Below are positions 1 through 8,484 of a stretch of 64,000 bases of DNA, one piece after another; the first letter of the stretch is position 1; each line of letters starts with the position of its first letter. The stretch lies in the NCBI RefSeq assembly GCF_002076895.1, contig NZ_CP020465.1, forward strand, positions 3,100,001 to 3,164,000, written 5' to 3'. The notes under the pieces are model-generated. The model saw only the letters and a program-made list of their open reading frames with translations, was not told the origin of the DNA and searched no databases. This DNA is from Cognaticolwellia beringensis. Its GTDB lineage: Bacteria; Pseudomonadota; Gammaproteobacteria; Enterobacterales; Alteromonadaceae. The position numbers and the translations under genes were made by a program.

Positions 1-527
1 GCTGTTGCTGTCGAACTTTGCTCGCGATAATTGTTGGCAATCTTCCGTCGAACAAATAAGGGTAAACTTTTTATAAGAGCTTGCCACCACCAACTTCGTG
101 ATTTTTTACGAAAAGCTTGATAGCCAACATCTCGTGTACAAAGGGTATCGCCATGCATAATAACAACAGGCATGCCATATAAGTCTATTAGCGTTACTTC
201 AGGTAGTAACTCCATACCTGATTGCTTGGCAAAGCGTTTGCCCAATAAAAAGTCGCGATTGCCGTGTATAAAGTAAATTTTACAGCCAAGCACCGATAGG
301 GCTTTAATCGCCTGAGAAATTTCTAAAAGGAAGGGGCTGTTATCGTCGTCGCCTATCCAATACTCGAATAAATCGCCTAAAATATACAATGTTTGTGCTT
401 TTGGGGCGTCGTTTTTCAAGAAAGTTAAAAAACAGGCCGTGATGTCGGGCCTGTTTTGTGCGAGATGTAAATCAGCAATAAAATAAGTTAATGCTGATTT
501 ATTATTCACATGAGAGGTTTCACTCAT
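1..527 (-). CDS. lpxH: UDP-2,3-diacylglucosamine diphosphatase, C-terminal part beyond window
   Basis: This gene hydrolyses UDP-2,3-diacylglucosamine to lipid X and UMP in lipid A synthesis, at the inner face of the cytoplasmic membrane. About 175 residues are visible. They begin [10 protein letters not shown] and carry the metallophosphoesterase signature in order: [21 protein letters not shown] and a HGD block. I chose the ATG at 525-527 because the ATG at 530-532 is out of frame. The gene starts 24 bp after ppiB on the same strand, so the two are probably cotranscribed, as in many gammaproteobacteria. The stop codon and the last metal ligands lie outside the window. Confidence 0.92.
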   Translation of the reverse strand, partial: MSETSHVNNKSALTYFIADLHLAQNRPDITACFLTFLKNDAPKAQTLYILGDLFEYWIGDDDNSPFLLEISQAIKALSVLGCKIYFIHGNRDFLLGKRFAKQSGMELLPEVTLIDLYGMPVVIMHGDTLCTRDVGYQAFRKKSRSWWWQALIKSLPLFVRRKIANNYREQSSTAT

Positions 528-551
528 ATCATTGACGTCGGTAATCAATAA

Positions 552-1043
552 TTACGCTACGATTGTTTCTTCAATGATTATTTCTTCTTTTGGCACATCA
601 TCGTGAAAACCATTGCGACCCGTATCAACAAGCGTCATTTTATCGACAATGTCCATACCTTCAACCACTTTAGCAAACACACAGTAACCCCAGCCTTGCA
701 CATCTTCACTTTTAAAATTAAGGAAGTCGTTATCGGCTAAATTAATAAAAAATTGTGCTGAAGCTGAATGTGGCTCTTGCGTACGCGCCATTGCTAAAGT
801 ACCACGAGCGTTAGCTAAACCATTGTTTGCTTCGTTTTTGATTGATTCACGGCTGTCTTTTTCGTCCATGCCTGATGCGAAACCACCGCCTTGCGCCATA
901 AAACCTTTAATTACACGGTGAAAAATCGTGCCGTTATAAAAGCCGTCTTCAGCGTATTGTTGGAAGTTTTTTGCAGTAACAGGTGCGTTATCAAAATCTA
1001 ATTCAATTTTAATTTCGCCTAGGGTCGTTTTAAATGTGATCAT
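552..1043 (-). CDS. ppiB: Peptidyl-prolyl cis-trans isomerase B (cyclophilin type)
   Basis: A cytoplasmic cyclophilin of 163 residues that speeds cis-trans isomerisation of peptidyl-prolyl bonds during folding. The family signature is intact: [13 protein letters not shown] near residues 41-53, the [12 protein letters not shown] block near residues 93-104 and the [14 protein letters not shown] block near 117-130. There is no signal peptide, so it matches the cytoplasmic PpiB rather than periplasmic PpiA. It is divergent from cysS, with 225 bp between them, the ppiB/cysS arrangement seen in Escherichia coli and relatives. lpxH follows directly and is probably in the same transcript. Confidence 0.95.
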   Translation of the reverse strand: MITFKTTLGEIKIELDFDNAPVTAKNFQQYAEDGFYNGTIFHRVIKGFMAQGGGFASGMDEKDSRESIKNEANNGLANARGTLAMARTQEPHSASAQFFINLADNDFLNFKSEDVQGWGYCVFAKVVEGMDIVDKMTLVDTGRNGFHDDVPKEEIIIEETIVA

Positions 1044-1268
1044 TGTTTTTTACTCATAAAGCTAAAGGAAATGTAATTAGGTAAATTGTAACTTAATAAA
1101 AAAAAGATTTCTCGGCAAAATTTATTCTAAAAATAATCAGTAAATATTACAGCAAATGCAGCCAAGCTAATGATCCATTGTAATACTTGGGGTACAATTG
1201 CGTAAATCTCCGTGTGGGGATAGTCGAATTTAATCAAGTATTGATATTACATAGGAAAAAGCGCCGTT

Positions 1269-2651
1269 ATGTTGCAGATTTATAATACCTTAAGCAGGAA
1301 AAAAGAAGTTTTTAAACCGATCACTTCCAACAAGGTAGGTTTATATGTTTGCGGTATTACTATTTATGATCGCTGTCATATCGGTCACGCCAGAACCTAT
1401 GTTGCCTTCGATATTATTGCGCGTTACTTTAAATACTTAGGCTACGACCTAACCCATGTACGTAATATTACCGACGTAGACGATAAAATTATCAAACGTG
1501 CGAATGAAAATGGTGAAAGCTGTGAAGATTTAACTTTACGCATGACCGCGCAAATGTATCAAGATTTTGATGATCTTAATATAATGCGTCCAGATATCGC
1601 ACCTACAGTTACTGGTCACATGGATGAGATTATTGCTTTAGTTGAACGTCTTATTGAACGCAAACACGCTTATGTTGCCAGTAATGGTGATGTAATGTTT
1701 GAAGTCAGTACCTATAAAGATTACGGTAAATTAAGTTTACAAAATTTAGATATGCTGCAGTCGGGTTCACGAGTTGACGTTGATGAAGCGAAACGTAGCC
1801 CATTAGATTTTGTGTTGTGGAAAATGGCGAAACCTGATGAGCCAAGTTGGGGGTCACCATGGGGGAAAGGTCGTCCGGGTTGGCATATTGAATGTTCTGC
1901 TATGAATTTAAAACATTTGGGTGAACATTTTGATATTCATGGCGGCGGCTCTGATTTACAGTTCCCACACCATGAAAATGAAATCGCTCAATCTTGTTGT
2001 GCACATGATACACCTTATGTTAACTACTGGATGCATGGTGGTATGGTGCAAATCAACAAAGAAAAGATGTCAAAATCTTTAAATAACTTTTTTACTTTAC
2101 GCAGTGTGCTTGATGAATATGACGCAGAAAGCGTGCGTTTCTTTTTGACCTCTAGCCATTACCGCAGCCAATTAAATTATTCACAAGATAACTTAACCCA
2201 AGCTCGTGCCAGTTTAGAACGCATCTATACCGCGTTGCGTGATGTCACCCCGATGAAGGTGGAGTTAAAAGGCAACGAATACGTACAGCGCTTTGAAAAA
2301 GCTATGGATGATGACTTTAACTGTCCTGAAGCTATGCCTGTGTTATTTGAATTGGCGAAAGAGATCAATCGCATCAAAGCAACAGATATAGTAGAAGCTT
2401 CAAAACTTGCATTCATTTTAGTCTCGCTTGGTGAAGTTTTAGGTGTTGCACAAAATTCACCTGAAGATTTTTTTCAAGGTGGCGGTGAAAATAGTGATGA
2501 AGTCGCAGAAATTGAAGCCTTGATCAAACAGCGTAAAGATGCCCGAGCTAATAAAGATTGGGCAATGGCTGATGATGCCCGCGATAAGTTGGCTGCGCTT
2601 AATATTATCCTAGAAGATAGTGCTGGCGGCACAACGTGGCGTAAGGCTTAA
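1269..2651 (+). CDS. cysS: Cysteinyl-tRNA synthetase
   Basis: Charges tRNA-Cys with cysteine in the cytoplasm; a class Ia aminoacyl-tRNA synthetase of 460 residues, the usual length. Visible are Cys28, one of the zinc ligands, the HIGH motif at residues 37-40, the GWHIECSAM zinc/substrate block, the [15 protein letters not shown] block and a KMSKS loop near residue 267. The C-terminal helical anticodon-binding region ends in the typical ADDARDKL segment. The gene is monocistronic: it is divergent from ppiB and followed by a good hairpin terminator shared with convergent folD. Confidence 0.97.
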   Translation: MLQIYNTLSRKKEVFKPITSNKVGLYVCGITIYDRCHIGHARTYVAFDIIARYFKYLGYDLTHVRNITDVDDKIIKRANENGESCEDLTLRMTAQMYQDFDDLNIMRPDIAPTVTGHMDEIIALVERLIERKHAYVASNGDVMFEVSTYKDYGKLSLQNLDMLQSGSRVDVDEAKRSPLDFVLWKMAKPDEPSWGSPWGKGRPGWHIECSAMNLKHLGEHFDIHGGGSDLQFPHHENEIAQSCCAHDTPYVNYWMHGGMVQINKEKMSKSLNNFFTLRSVLDEYDAESVRFFLTSSHYRSQLNYSQDNLTQARASLERIYTALRDVTPMKVELKGNEYVQRFEKAMDDDFNCPEAMPVLFELAKEINRIKATDIVEASKLAFILVSLGEVLGVAQNSPEDFFQGGGENSDEVAEIEALIKQRKDARANKDWAMADDARDKLAALNIILEDSAGGTTWRKA

Positions 2652-2677
2652 TTCGTTTAAGATACAACTCTTAATAA

Positions 2678-2701
2678 AAAAGCCTGCGAATGCAGGCTTT
2701 T
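2678..2701. terminator. Bidirectional Rho-independent terminator between cysS and folD
   Basis: A perfect 10-bp inverted repeat (AAAAGCCTGC, loop GAAT, GCAGGCTTTT). It has A and T runs on both sides, so it can serve both cysS on the plus strand and folD on the minus strand. Confidence 0.85.
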
Positions 2702-2746
2702 ATGTTTTGGCTTTATGAAACTATGATGTATGTATTCATAGAATGA

Positions 2747-3604
2747 CTATTTACTATGAAATTCTTCACAGGCGATAAGCGTGTTTTCTATTAAGCTAGC
2801 TACAGTCATTGGGCCAACGCCACCTGGAACCGGTGTGATATGAGCCGCGCTGTCTTTTGCCTTAGCAAAGCCAACGTCACCGACTAATTTTCCGTTATCT
2901 AAACGATTAATACCTACATCGATAACAATTGCGCCTTTTTTAATCCATTCACCGGGAATAAACTCAGGTTTACCCACAGCAACGACTAATAGGTCGGCAT
3001 TTCTAATTTTTGTTTCTAAATCTTTGGTGAATCTATGCGTTGTAGTAACGGTACAACCCGCGAGCAATAATTCAAGAGTCATCGGGCGGCCAACGATATT
3101 TGATGCACCTACTATTACAGCTTCTAAGCCATGAGGATCAACTCCCGTTGATGCAATCAAGGTCATTATCCCTTTTGGTGTACAAGGGCGAAGGCCTGGT
3201 TGGCGTAAAGCTAGCTTACCGACATTGTTAGGGTGAAAGCCGTCAACATCTTTTAAGGGATTAATATGCTCGATAATTAAATTTGCGTCTAAACCCACAG
3301 GTAATGGTAACTGAACGAGAATGCCATCAATTTCATTATCGTTATTTAACTCATCGATTAAATTAAAAAGTTCATCTTGTGTCGTCGTCGGAGGTAGGTC
3401 ATAAGAGCGTGATACAAAGCCAACTTCTTCACAGGCTTTTCTTTTACTTCCAACATAAACTTGCGATGCGGGATCTGAACCAACTAGAATTACGGCCAAC
3501 CCGGGTGCACGTAAGCCATTTTTTATGCGTTGTTGAACTTTATCTTTAACAGAATGGCGTAATTGTTGGGCGATCAACTTACCGTCAATAAGAGCTGCAG
3601 TCAT
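2747..3604 (-). CDS. folD: Bifunctional methylenetetrahydrofolate dehydrogenase / methenyltetrahydrofolate cyclohydrolase
   Basis: Interconverts 5,10-methylene-, 5,10-methenyl- and 10-formyl-tetrahydrofolate in cytoplasmic one-carbon metabolism. The 285-residue length is typical. The catalytic region reads [20 protein letters not shown], which contains the conserved Tyr and Lys. It is followed by GILVQLPLP, the [13 protein letters not shown] block, the NADP-binding GASNIVGRP loop and the C-terminal [12 protein letters not shown] signature. The gene is monocistronic and convergent with cysS. No fault is seen. Confidence 0.97.
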   Translation of the reverse strand: MTAALIDGKLIAQQLRHSVKDKVQQRIKNGLRAPGLAVILVGSDPASQVYVGSKRKACEEVGFVSRSYDLPPTTTQDELFNLIDELNNDNEIDGILVQLPLPVGLDANLIIEHINPLKDVDGFHPNNVGKLALRQPGLRPCTPKGIMTLIASTGVDPHGLEAVIVGASNIVGRPMTLELLLAGCTVTTTHRFTKDLETKIRNADLLVVAVGKPEFIPGEWIKKGAIVIDVGINRLDNGKLVGDVGFAKAKDSAAHITPVPGGVGPMTVASLIENTLIACEEFHSK

Positions 3605-3814
3605 ATTTCTTCACAAAAGGCTAATAAACGTGGCTATTTTCGCATATTAGAAAAGCTATTTGTAGAAAATAAATGCCTTGATTGTCGAAAAAATGATTTC
3701 TTGATGAATAATGGTAAAAAAAGCCGATATTTATATTTTATTAGTCATTATGAGTGGTATTTTAACCAAGATGCTGTAAAAGTGAGCGAACGCACATTTA
3801 TTTAAAAAAAGTGT

Positions 3815-3843
3815 TTGACGCGCAACGGGCAACTAGGTAATAT
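3815..3843 (+). promoter_or_regulatory. Sigma-70 promoter of the tRNA cluster
   Basis: TTGACG (3815-3820), a 17-bp spacer and TAATAT (3838-3843) lie 39 bp before the first tRNA. The segment just after the -10 box is GC-rich (CCGCACCC), a kind of discriminator common at stable-RNA promoters under stringent control. Start-site use is inferred. Confidence 0.7.
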
Positions 3844-3881
3844 CCGCACCCGTTGAGAACGCAAGCGTTTTTAACAAATGT

Positions 3882-3958
3882 CGGTGATTAGCGCAGCTTG
3901 GTAGCGCACTTGGTTTGGGTCCAAGGGGTCGCAAGTTCGAATCTTGCATCACCGACCA
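3882..3958 (+). tRNA. tRNA-Pro (anticodon TGG), copy 1
   Basis: A complete 77-nt cloverleaf. The acceptor stem pairs CGGTGAT with ATCACCG, the anticodon loop TTTGGGT holds anticodon TGG, the T-loop is TTCGAAT and CCA is encoded. It is identical to the copy at 4423-4499. Confidence 0.95.
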
Positions 3959-3959
3959 C

Positions 3960-4155
3960 TTTTTCTTTCTTAATGCTTTAAGCAACTTGAAAGGCTAAGT
4001 AAATGGTTTGGGTATTCTAAAGTTCAGTCGAAGTTTGAATTTTGCATCACCGACCACTTTTTCTTTCTTAATGCTTTAAGCAACTTGAAAGGCTAAGTAA
4101 ATGGTTTGGGTATTCTAAAGTTCAGTCGAAGTTTGAATTTTGCATCACCGACCAC
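3960..4155 (+). repeat. Two exact 98-bp tandem units carrying a decayed tRNA-Pro 3' half
   Basis: Two adjacent 98-bp units (3960-4057 and 4058-4155) appear identical. Each holds a T-rich spacer and then a segment that aligns to the 3' half of the neighbouring proline tRNA. The match starts at TGGTTTGGGT (anticodon loop) and runs through a T arm altered to TTTGAAT to the intact GCATCACCGACCA end. The 5' acceptor strand and the D arm are missing, so neither unit can form a tRNA. Tandem duplication after decay of an original tRNA-Pro copy is the simplest reading. Confidence 0.9.
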
Positions 4156-4229
4156 TTTTTTACTTTTTAAGTGAAAAAGAAATAAACTTTATATATAGTT
4201 AAGTTTGTTTAGCATCTGTAGGTAAATGT

Positions 4230-4306
<77 letters not shown>

Positions 4307-4313
4307 TACAGTG

Positions 4314-4389
4314 GTGGCTATAGCTCAGTTGGTAGAGCCCCGGATTGTGATTCCGGTTGTCGAGGGTTCAAGTCCCTTTAGCCACCCCA
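4314..4389 (+). tRNA. tRNA-His (anticodon GTG)
   Basis: A 76-nt cloverleaf. The acceptor strand GTGGCTA pairs with TAGCCAC and the anticodon loop TTGTGAT carries GTG. A G at 4313 faces the C discriminator, which fits the extra G-1 typical of histidine tRNAs. CCA is encoded. It begins 7 bp after tRNA-Arg. Confidence 0.95.
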
Positions 4390-4422
4390 TTTTTCTGTAT
4401 GGGTAGTAGTAAAAAAGTATAT

Positions 4423-4499
4423 CGGTGATTAGCGCAGCTTGGTAGCGCACTTGGTTTGGGTCCAAGGGGTCGCAAGTTCGAATCTTGCATCACCGACCA
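4423..4499 (+). tRNA. tRNA-Pro (anticodon TGG), copy 2
   Basis: Identical over 77 nt to the tRNA-Pro at 3882-3958, with anticodon TGG and encoded CCA. It is the last intact tRNA of the cluster and is followed by another 3'-half remnant. Confidence 0.95.
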
Positions 4500-4549
4500 C
4501 TTCTTTTTTTATTAGTTATATAGCTCAAAGACTTTACCTAGCTCAAATA

Positions 4550-4612
4550 ATAAAGTGCTGGTTTGGGTATCATAAAGTTCAGTCACAAGTTCGAATCTTG
4601 CATCACCGACCA
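4550..4612 (+). pseudogene. tRNA-Pro 3'-half remnant
   Basis: A third fragment of the proline tRNA. GGTTTGGGT of the anticodon loop is followed by a scrambled variable region, then an exact T arm and acceptor 3' strand (CAAGTTCGAATCTTGCATC, then ACCGACCA). The 5' half is replaced by unrelated AT-rich DNA. It is less decayed in the T arm than the two units at 3960-4155, so it probably arose separately. Confidence 0.8.
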
Positions 4613-4736
4613 CTTTCTTAATTTTATTCCTTTATAATGTTTTTCTGATTTTTATTCTAAACTTTCCTAAATAATAGCTTTATAGGCTTTTATTACCTTC
4701 TATAGCATTAAATTTTAATTTATTTGCGTTCTATGC

Positions 4737-4765
4737 TCGACTCTTGTTTAAAGCACCGCTATAAT
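4737..4765 (+). promoter_or_regulatory. Probable sigma-70 promoter of tig
   Basis: TCGACT (4737-4742), a 17-bp spacer and a consensus TATAAT (4760-4765). This would give a 5' leader of roughly 150 nt before tig. The -35 box matches consensus at four of six positions. Confidence 0.55.
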
Positions 4766-4926
4766 TTCGCGTCATTATTTTAATCTGAACATCTTTATTC
4801 GGATTTTCCGGGCTCTGTTTGTTAAGTCAAACAAGCTGAATGCATAACTTTGTTATAAAGTTGTGTTGACTATATTTAGATGCGTTATAGAAAGCGTGCA
4901 TACGCTAAGTTTTTTGAGGTAATTAA

Positions 4927-6234
4927 ATGCAAGTTTCAGTTGAGACTACACAAGGTTTGGAACGTCGTTTAACGATTTCAGTTCCTGCCGAAACAGTAGA
5001 TGTTGAAGTTAAGAATCGTCTTCGCCATATCGGTAAAACCCAGCGTATCAATGGTTTCCGTCCAGGTAAAGTTCCACCATCAGTTATTCAAAAACGTTAT
5101 GGTCAATCAGTTCGTCAAGAAGTTGCTGGTGAATTAATGCAACGTAACTTTGTTGATGCGATTGTAGCTGAGAAATTAAATCCTGCAGGTCGTCCTGCAT
5201 TTGTTGCTAAAAGCAATGAAGATGGTAAAGCGTTAGAATTTGAAGCAACATTTGAAATTTATCCTGAAGTTGTTTTAAAAGATCTTGATAAAATCGCAGT
5301 AGAACGTCCAGCGGTTGAAGTTACTGATGCTGACCTTGATGAAATGTTTGAAACATTACAAAATCAGCATAAAACGTGGAAAGAAAACAAGCGTAAAACC
5401 AAGAAAGGCGACAAGCTAACTATCGACTTCAATGGCCGTGTAGACGGTGAAGAATTTGAAGGTGGTAAAGCTGAAGGTTTTGAACTTGAATTAGGCTCAG
5501 GTCGCATGATCCCAGGTTTCGAAACTGAAATCACGGGTATGAAAGCTGGCGATGAAAAAACCATTACAATCACTTTCCCTGAAGATTACCATGCTGAAAA
5601 GCTTAAAGGTAAAGACGCAGAGTTCGATATCGTTGTTCACAAAACTGAAGGTCCAGTTTTACCTGAAGTAGATGACGAGTTTGCGAAACTATTCGGCGTG
5701 GAAGAAGGCGGTGTTGCTGCACTTCGCGAAGAAGTTGGTAAAAACATGGCGCGCGAACTTAACCAAGCAGTAAAAGCTAAAGTTAAAGAGCAAGTTATTG
5801 AAGGTTTGCTTGAAGTTAACGAATTAGATATTCCAGCGGCACTTGTTGCTCAAGAAGTTGACGTACTGCGCAAGCAAGCTATGCAACGTTTTGCTGGCCA
5901 AATGGATCCGAACAACTTACCAGAACTTCCAGCAGAAATGTTTGAAGAACAAGCGAAACGTCGTGTTAAGACCGGTTTGCTTCTTGGTGAAGTGATCAAA
6001 GTTAACGAATTAAAAGTTGACGAAGCTAAAGTTACTGAATTAATTGCTTCAGCAGCATCAGCTTATGAAGATCCAGCTGAAGTTATTGAGTACTACAAAA
6101 CGAACAAAGAACTTGCCCAGCAAATGCAGAATGTTGCATTGGAAGAGCAAGCTGTTGAGTTGTTACTTGAAAGCGCAAAAGTAAAAGATAAGAAAGCCAG
6201 TTTCAAAGATATCATGAATCCTGAAGGTAAATAG
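4927..6234 (+). CDS. tig: Trigger factor, ribosome-associated chaperone
   Basis: Binds the ribosomal exit tunnel and holds nascent chains; also a peptidyl-prolyl isomerase. Its 435 residues match the family length. The N-terminal ribosome-binding domain carries the GFRPGKVP signature near residues 44-51. An FKBP-type domain follows at about 150-245 ([12 protein letters not shown], then [19 protein letters not shown]). The C-terminal chaperone arms finish the protein. It is the first gene of the conserved tig-clpP-clpX-lon-hupB order. A strong terminator directly after it means clpP is mainly expressed separately. Confidence 0.97.
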   Translation: MQVSVETTQGLERRLTISVPAETVDVEVKNRLRHIGKTQRINGFRPGKVPPSVIQKRYGQSVRQEVAGELMQRNFVDAIVAEKLNPAGRPAFVAKSNEDGKALEFEATFEIYPEVVLKDLDKIAVERPAVEVTDADLDEMFETLQNQHKTWKENKRKTKKGDKLTIDFNGRVDGEEFEGGKAEGFELELGSGRMIPGFETEITGMKAGDEKTITITFPEDYHAEKLKGKDAEFDIVVHKTEGPVLPEVDDEFAKLFGVEEGGVAALREEVGKNMARELNQAVKAKVKEQVIEGLLEVNELDIPAALVAQEVDVLRKQAMQRFAGQMDPNNLPELPAEMFEEQAKRRVKTGLLLGEVIKVNELKVDEAKVTELIASAASAYEDPAEVIEYYKTNKELAQQMQNVALEEQAVELLLESAKVKDKKASFKDIMNPEGK

Positions 6235-6269
6235 ACCTTTTAGATTGACATTTTGCTGAGCAATCGCTT

Positions 6270-6305
6270 AAATGGCTTATATGGGGACATATGAGCCATT
6301 TTTTT
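6270..6305 (+). terminator. Rho-independent terminator of tig
   Basis: A 14-bp stem (AAATGGCTTATATG, loop GGGA, CATATGAGCCATTT) with one G-T wobble, followed by a T run to 6305. It lies 35 bp after the tig stop. Confidence 0.88.
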
Positions 6306-6323
6306 ATAAAAAAGGAAAGTTAG

Positions 6324-6962
6324 TTGTTTACTTCTCACAATAATTCTCACGATTTAACAAATACGACAGAAAGCGCTTTAGTGCCTATGGTTGTTGAGCA
6401 AACCGCCAAAGGTGAACGCTCTTACGATATTTATTCAAGACTGCTAAAAGAGCGCGTTATTTTTCTTTGTGGTCAGGTTGAAGACCATATGGCCAACTTA
6501 ATCGTTGCCCAAATGCTATTTTTAGAATCAGAAAGCCCAGATAAAGATATTTATTTATATATCAATTCTCCAGGTGGTTCAGTTACTGCAGGTATGGCTA
6601 TTTACGACACCATGAAATTCATTAGGCCAAATGTTAGTACAGTATGTATTGGTCAAGCCGCTAGTATGGGCGCATTTTTGCTTTCTGGTGGTGCAAAAGG
6701 CAAACGTTACTGTTTACCCAATGCTCGTGTCATGATCCATCAGCCGCTAGGTGGCTTTCAAGGTCAAGCTTCTGATTTTGAAATACATGCAAAAGAAATT
6801 TTGTATATTAAAGGTAAACTTAATCGTTTGATGGCAGAGCACACCGGCCAACCTTTAGAAAAAGTATCTGGTGATACTGACCGTGATAATTTCTTAAGTG
6901 CAGAAAGCGCGGTTGAATATGGTTTAGTTGATGCCATATTAGAACAAAGAATGGATAAATAA
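6324..6962 (+). CDS. clpP: ATP-dependent Clp protease proteolytic subunit
   Basis: Serine peptidase forming the tetradecameric barrel that degrades proteins fed by ClpX or ClpA. The catalytic triad is present: Ser in [12 protein letters not shown], His in [11 protein letters not shown] and Asp in the GDTDRDNF block. The 212-residue form starts at TTG (6324-6326), with AAGGAAAG about 7 nt upstream as ribosome binding site. No ATG lies between this TTG and the conserved core LVPMVVEQ, so the TTG start is preferred. The first 19 residues are then an N-terminal tail that would be processed. clpX follows after 93 bp. Confidence 0.96.
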   Translation: MFTSHNNSHDLTNTTESALVPMVVEQTAKGERSYDIYSRLLKERVIFLCGQVEDHMANLIVAQMLFLESESPDKDIYLYINSPGGSVTAGMAIYDTMKFIRPNVSTVCIGQAASMGAFLLSGGAKGKRYCLPNARVMIHQPLGGFQGQASDFEIHAKEILYIKGKLNRLMAEHTGQPLEKVSGDTDRDNFLSAESAVEYGLVDAILEQRMDK

Positions 6963-7055
6963 CGGTCTTCTTTGTTATTCGCGTTGTTATTTTCGCGATT
7001 TATGAAATACTGGTCAGTATTAGTTTGTATAAATTTAAAATATTAGAGGTACCGT

Positions 7056-8333
7056 ATGACCGATATGAAAACAGGTGACGGTGATGACGGTAAGTTACTG
7101 TATTGCTCATTTTGTGGTAAAAGTCAGCATGAAGTACGTAAGTTAATTGCAGGTCCTTCTGTCTTTGTTTGCGATGAATGTGTTGAACTTTGCAACGATA
7201 TTATCCGCGAAGAAATTAAAGAAATTTCGCCTAAGCAAGACAAAGAAAGCTTACCAACGCCAATTGAAATTCGTGAAAGCTTAGATGATTATGTTATCGG
7301 GCAAGAGCACGCGAAAAAAGTGCTCGCTGTAGCGGTTTATAACCACTATAAGCGTTTACGCAATGGCGACTCACACAATGGTGTAGAGCTGAGCAAAAGT
7401 AATATTTTGTTAATTGGCCCTACAGGTAGTGGTAAAACATTATTAGCGCAAACTCTAGCGCGCTTATTAGATGTACCATTTACCATGGCTGATGCCACGA
7501 CACTAACCGAAGCAGGTTATGTGGGTGAAGATGTTGAAAACATTATTCAGAAACTATTGCAAAAGTGTGATTATGACGTTGAAAAAGCTCAACGTGGTAT
7601 TGTTTATATTGATGAAATTGACAAGATTTCACGTAAATCTGACAATCCATCTATCACGCGTGATGTTTCGGGCGAAGGTGTTCAACAAGCATTATTAAAA
7701 CTTATTGAAGGTACTATTGCCTCTGTGCCGCCACAAGGTGGTCGTAAGCATCCACAGCAAGAATTTTTACAGGTCGACACCTCTAAAATTCTATTTATTT
7801 GTGGTGGTGCATTTGCCGGACTTGATAAAGTTGTTGAGCAACGTTGCCATACCGGAACAGGTATTGGTTTTGGTGCTACAGTTCGTGGCAAAGAAGACGA
7901 GAAAACCTTAACGCAACGTTTTCAAGATGTTGAACCACAAGATTTAGTTAAATATGGTTTGATCCCAGAGTTTATTGGTCGTCTACCTGTAGTAGCTACA
8001 TTAACCGAACTTGATCAAGACGCGCTTATTCAAATATTACAAGAGCCTAAAAATGCTTTAACTAAGCAATTTACCGCACTTTTTGATATGGAAAATGTTG
8101 AGCTTGAGTTTAGAGAAGATGCTCTGACGGCGATTGCTCATAAAGCGATGGAACGTAAAACGGGTGCTCGTGGTTTACGATCTATTGTTGAGGGTGTTTT
8201 ACTCGAAACAATGTATGAATTACCTTCTCTGGATAATGCCGTTAAAGTTGTTGTTGACGAAGCGGTTATTAAAGGTGAATCTAAGCCGATTATTATTTAC
8301 GAAACGCAGCAAGATAAAGCGTCTTCGGAGTAA
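7056..8333 (+). CDS. clpX: ATP-dependent Clp protease ATP-binding subunit ClpX
   Basis: AAA+ unfoldase that recognises tagged substrates and threads them into ClpP. The N-terminal C4 zinc-binding domain reads CSFCGK then CDECVELC (about residues 16-50). A Walker A motif GPTGSGKT lies near residue 127 and Walker B is VYIDEIDK. The pore loop GYVGEDVE, sensor and C-terminal small domain ([10 protein letters not shown]) are intact. The 425-residue length is normal. It has a good GAGGT ribosome site and is probably cotranscribed with clpP; a strong terminator separates it from lon. Confidence 0.97.
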   Translation: MTDMKTGDGDDGKLLYCSFCGKSQHEVRKLIAGPSVFVCDECVELCNDIIREEIKEISPKQDKESLPTPIEIRESLDDYVIGQEHAKKVLAVAVYNHYKRLRNGDSHNGVELSKSNILLIGPTGSGKTLLAQTLARLLDVPFTMADATTLTEAGYVGEDVENIIQKLLQKCDYDVEKAQRGIVYIDEIDKISRKSDNPSITRDVSGEGVQQALLKLIEGTIASVPPQGGRKHPQQEFLQVDTSKILFICGGAFAGLDKVVEQRCHTGTGIGFGATVRGKEDEKTLTQRFQDVEPQDLVKYGLIPEFIGRLPVVATLTELDQDALIQILQEPKNALTKQFTALFDMENVELEFREDALTAIAHKAMERKTGARGLRSIVEGVLLETMYELPSLDNAVKVVVDEAVIKGESKPIIIYETQQDKASSE

Positions 8334-8353
8334 ATGTACGGTAAGTAACTTCT

Positions 8354-8395
8354 AAAAAGTGACGTTAGCCAATTTGGTTAACGTCACTTTTTTTT
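8354..8395 (+). terminator. Strong terminator after clpX
   Basis: A 13-bp perfect stem (AAAAGTGACGTTA with TAACGTCACTTTT) whose loop contains a short inner stem, followed by eight T residues. It insulates lon from clpPX read-through. Confidence 0.9.
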
Positions 8396-8404
8396 ATTCA
8401 TCTG

Positions 8405-8431
8405 TTGAAAGTATTTACAAACACCCCATAT
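8405..8431 (+). promoter_or_regulatory. Probable sigma-32 (heat-shock) promoter of lon
   Basis: TTGAAA (8405-8410), a 13-bp spacer and CCCCATAT (8424-8431) match the heat-shock sigma factor consensus (CTTGAAA, then CCCCATNT). It sits just after the clpX terminator and about 55 bp before the lon start codon. lon is a classic sigma-32 gene in gammaproteobacteria. Confidence 0.72.
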
Positions 8432-8484
8432 ACAAATACATATCTGTAAAAATTACATCATACTATTCACCGAGAGAGTAACCA

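Noticed and set aside
3563..3805. 80-residue plus-strand ORF overlapping the folD start
   Set aside because: Overlaps folD and its promoter region and shows no recognisable domain; the tRNA promoter follows directly.
3960..4155. Integrated phage or island at the tRNA-Pro
   Set aside because: The 3'-half repeats resemble attachment scars, but the spacers are under 100 bp with no integrase or cargo, so no element is called.
4439..4621. 60-residue ORF in the tRNA cluster
   Set aside because: It reads through the second tRNA-Pro gene and the tRNA remnant, so the DNA is explained by RNA genes.
6245..6273. TTGACA-N17-TTAAAT promoter-like pair for clpP
   Set aside because: The -10 box lies in the tig terminator hairpin, so a transcript would start inside the terminator. 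It may be chance, and the clpP promoter remains unplaced.
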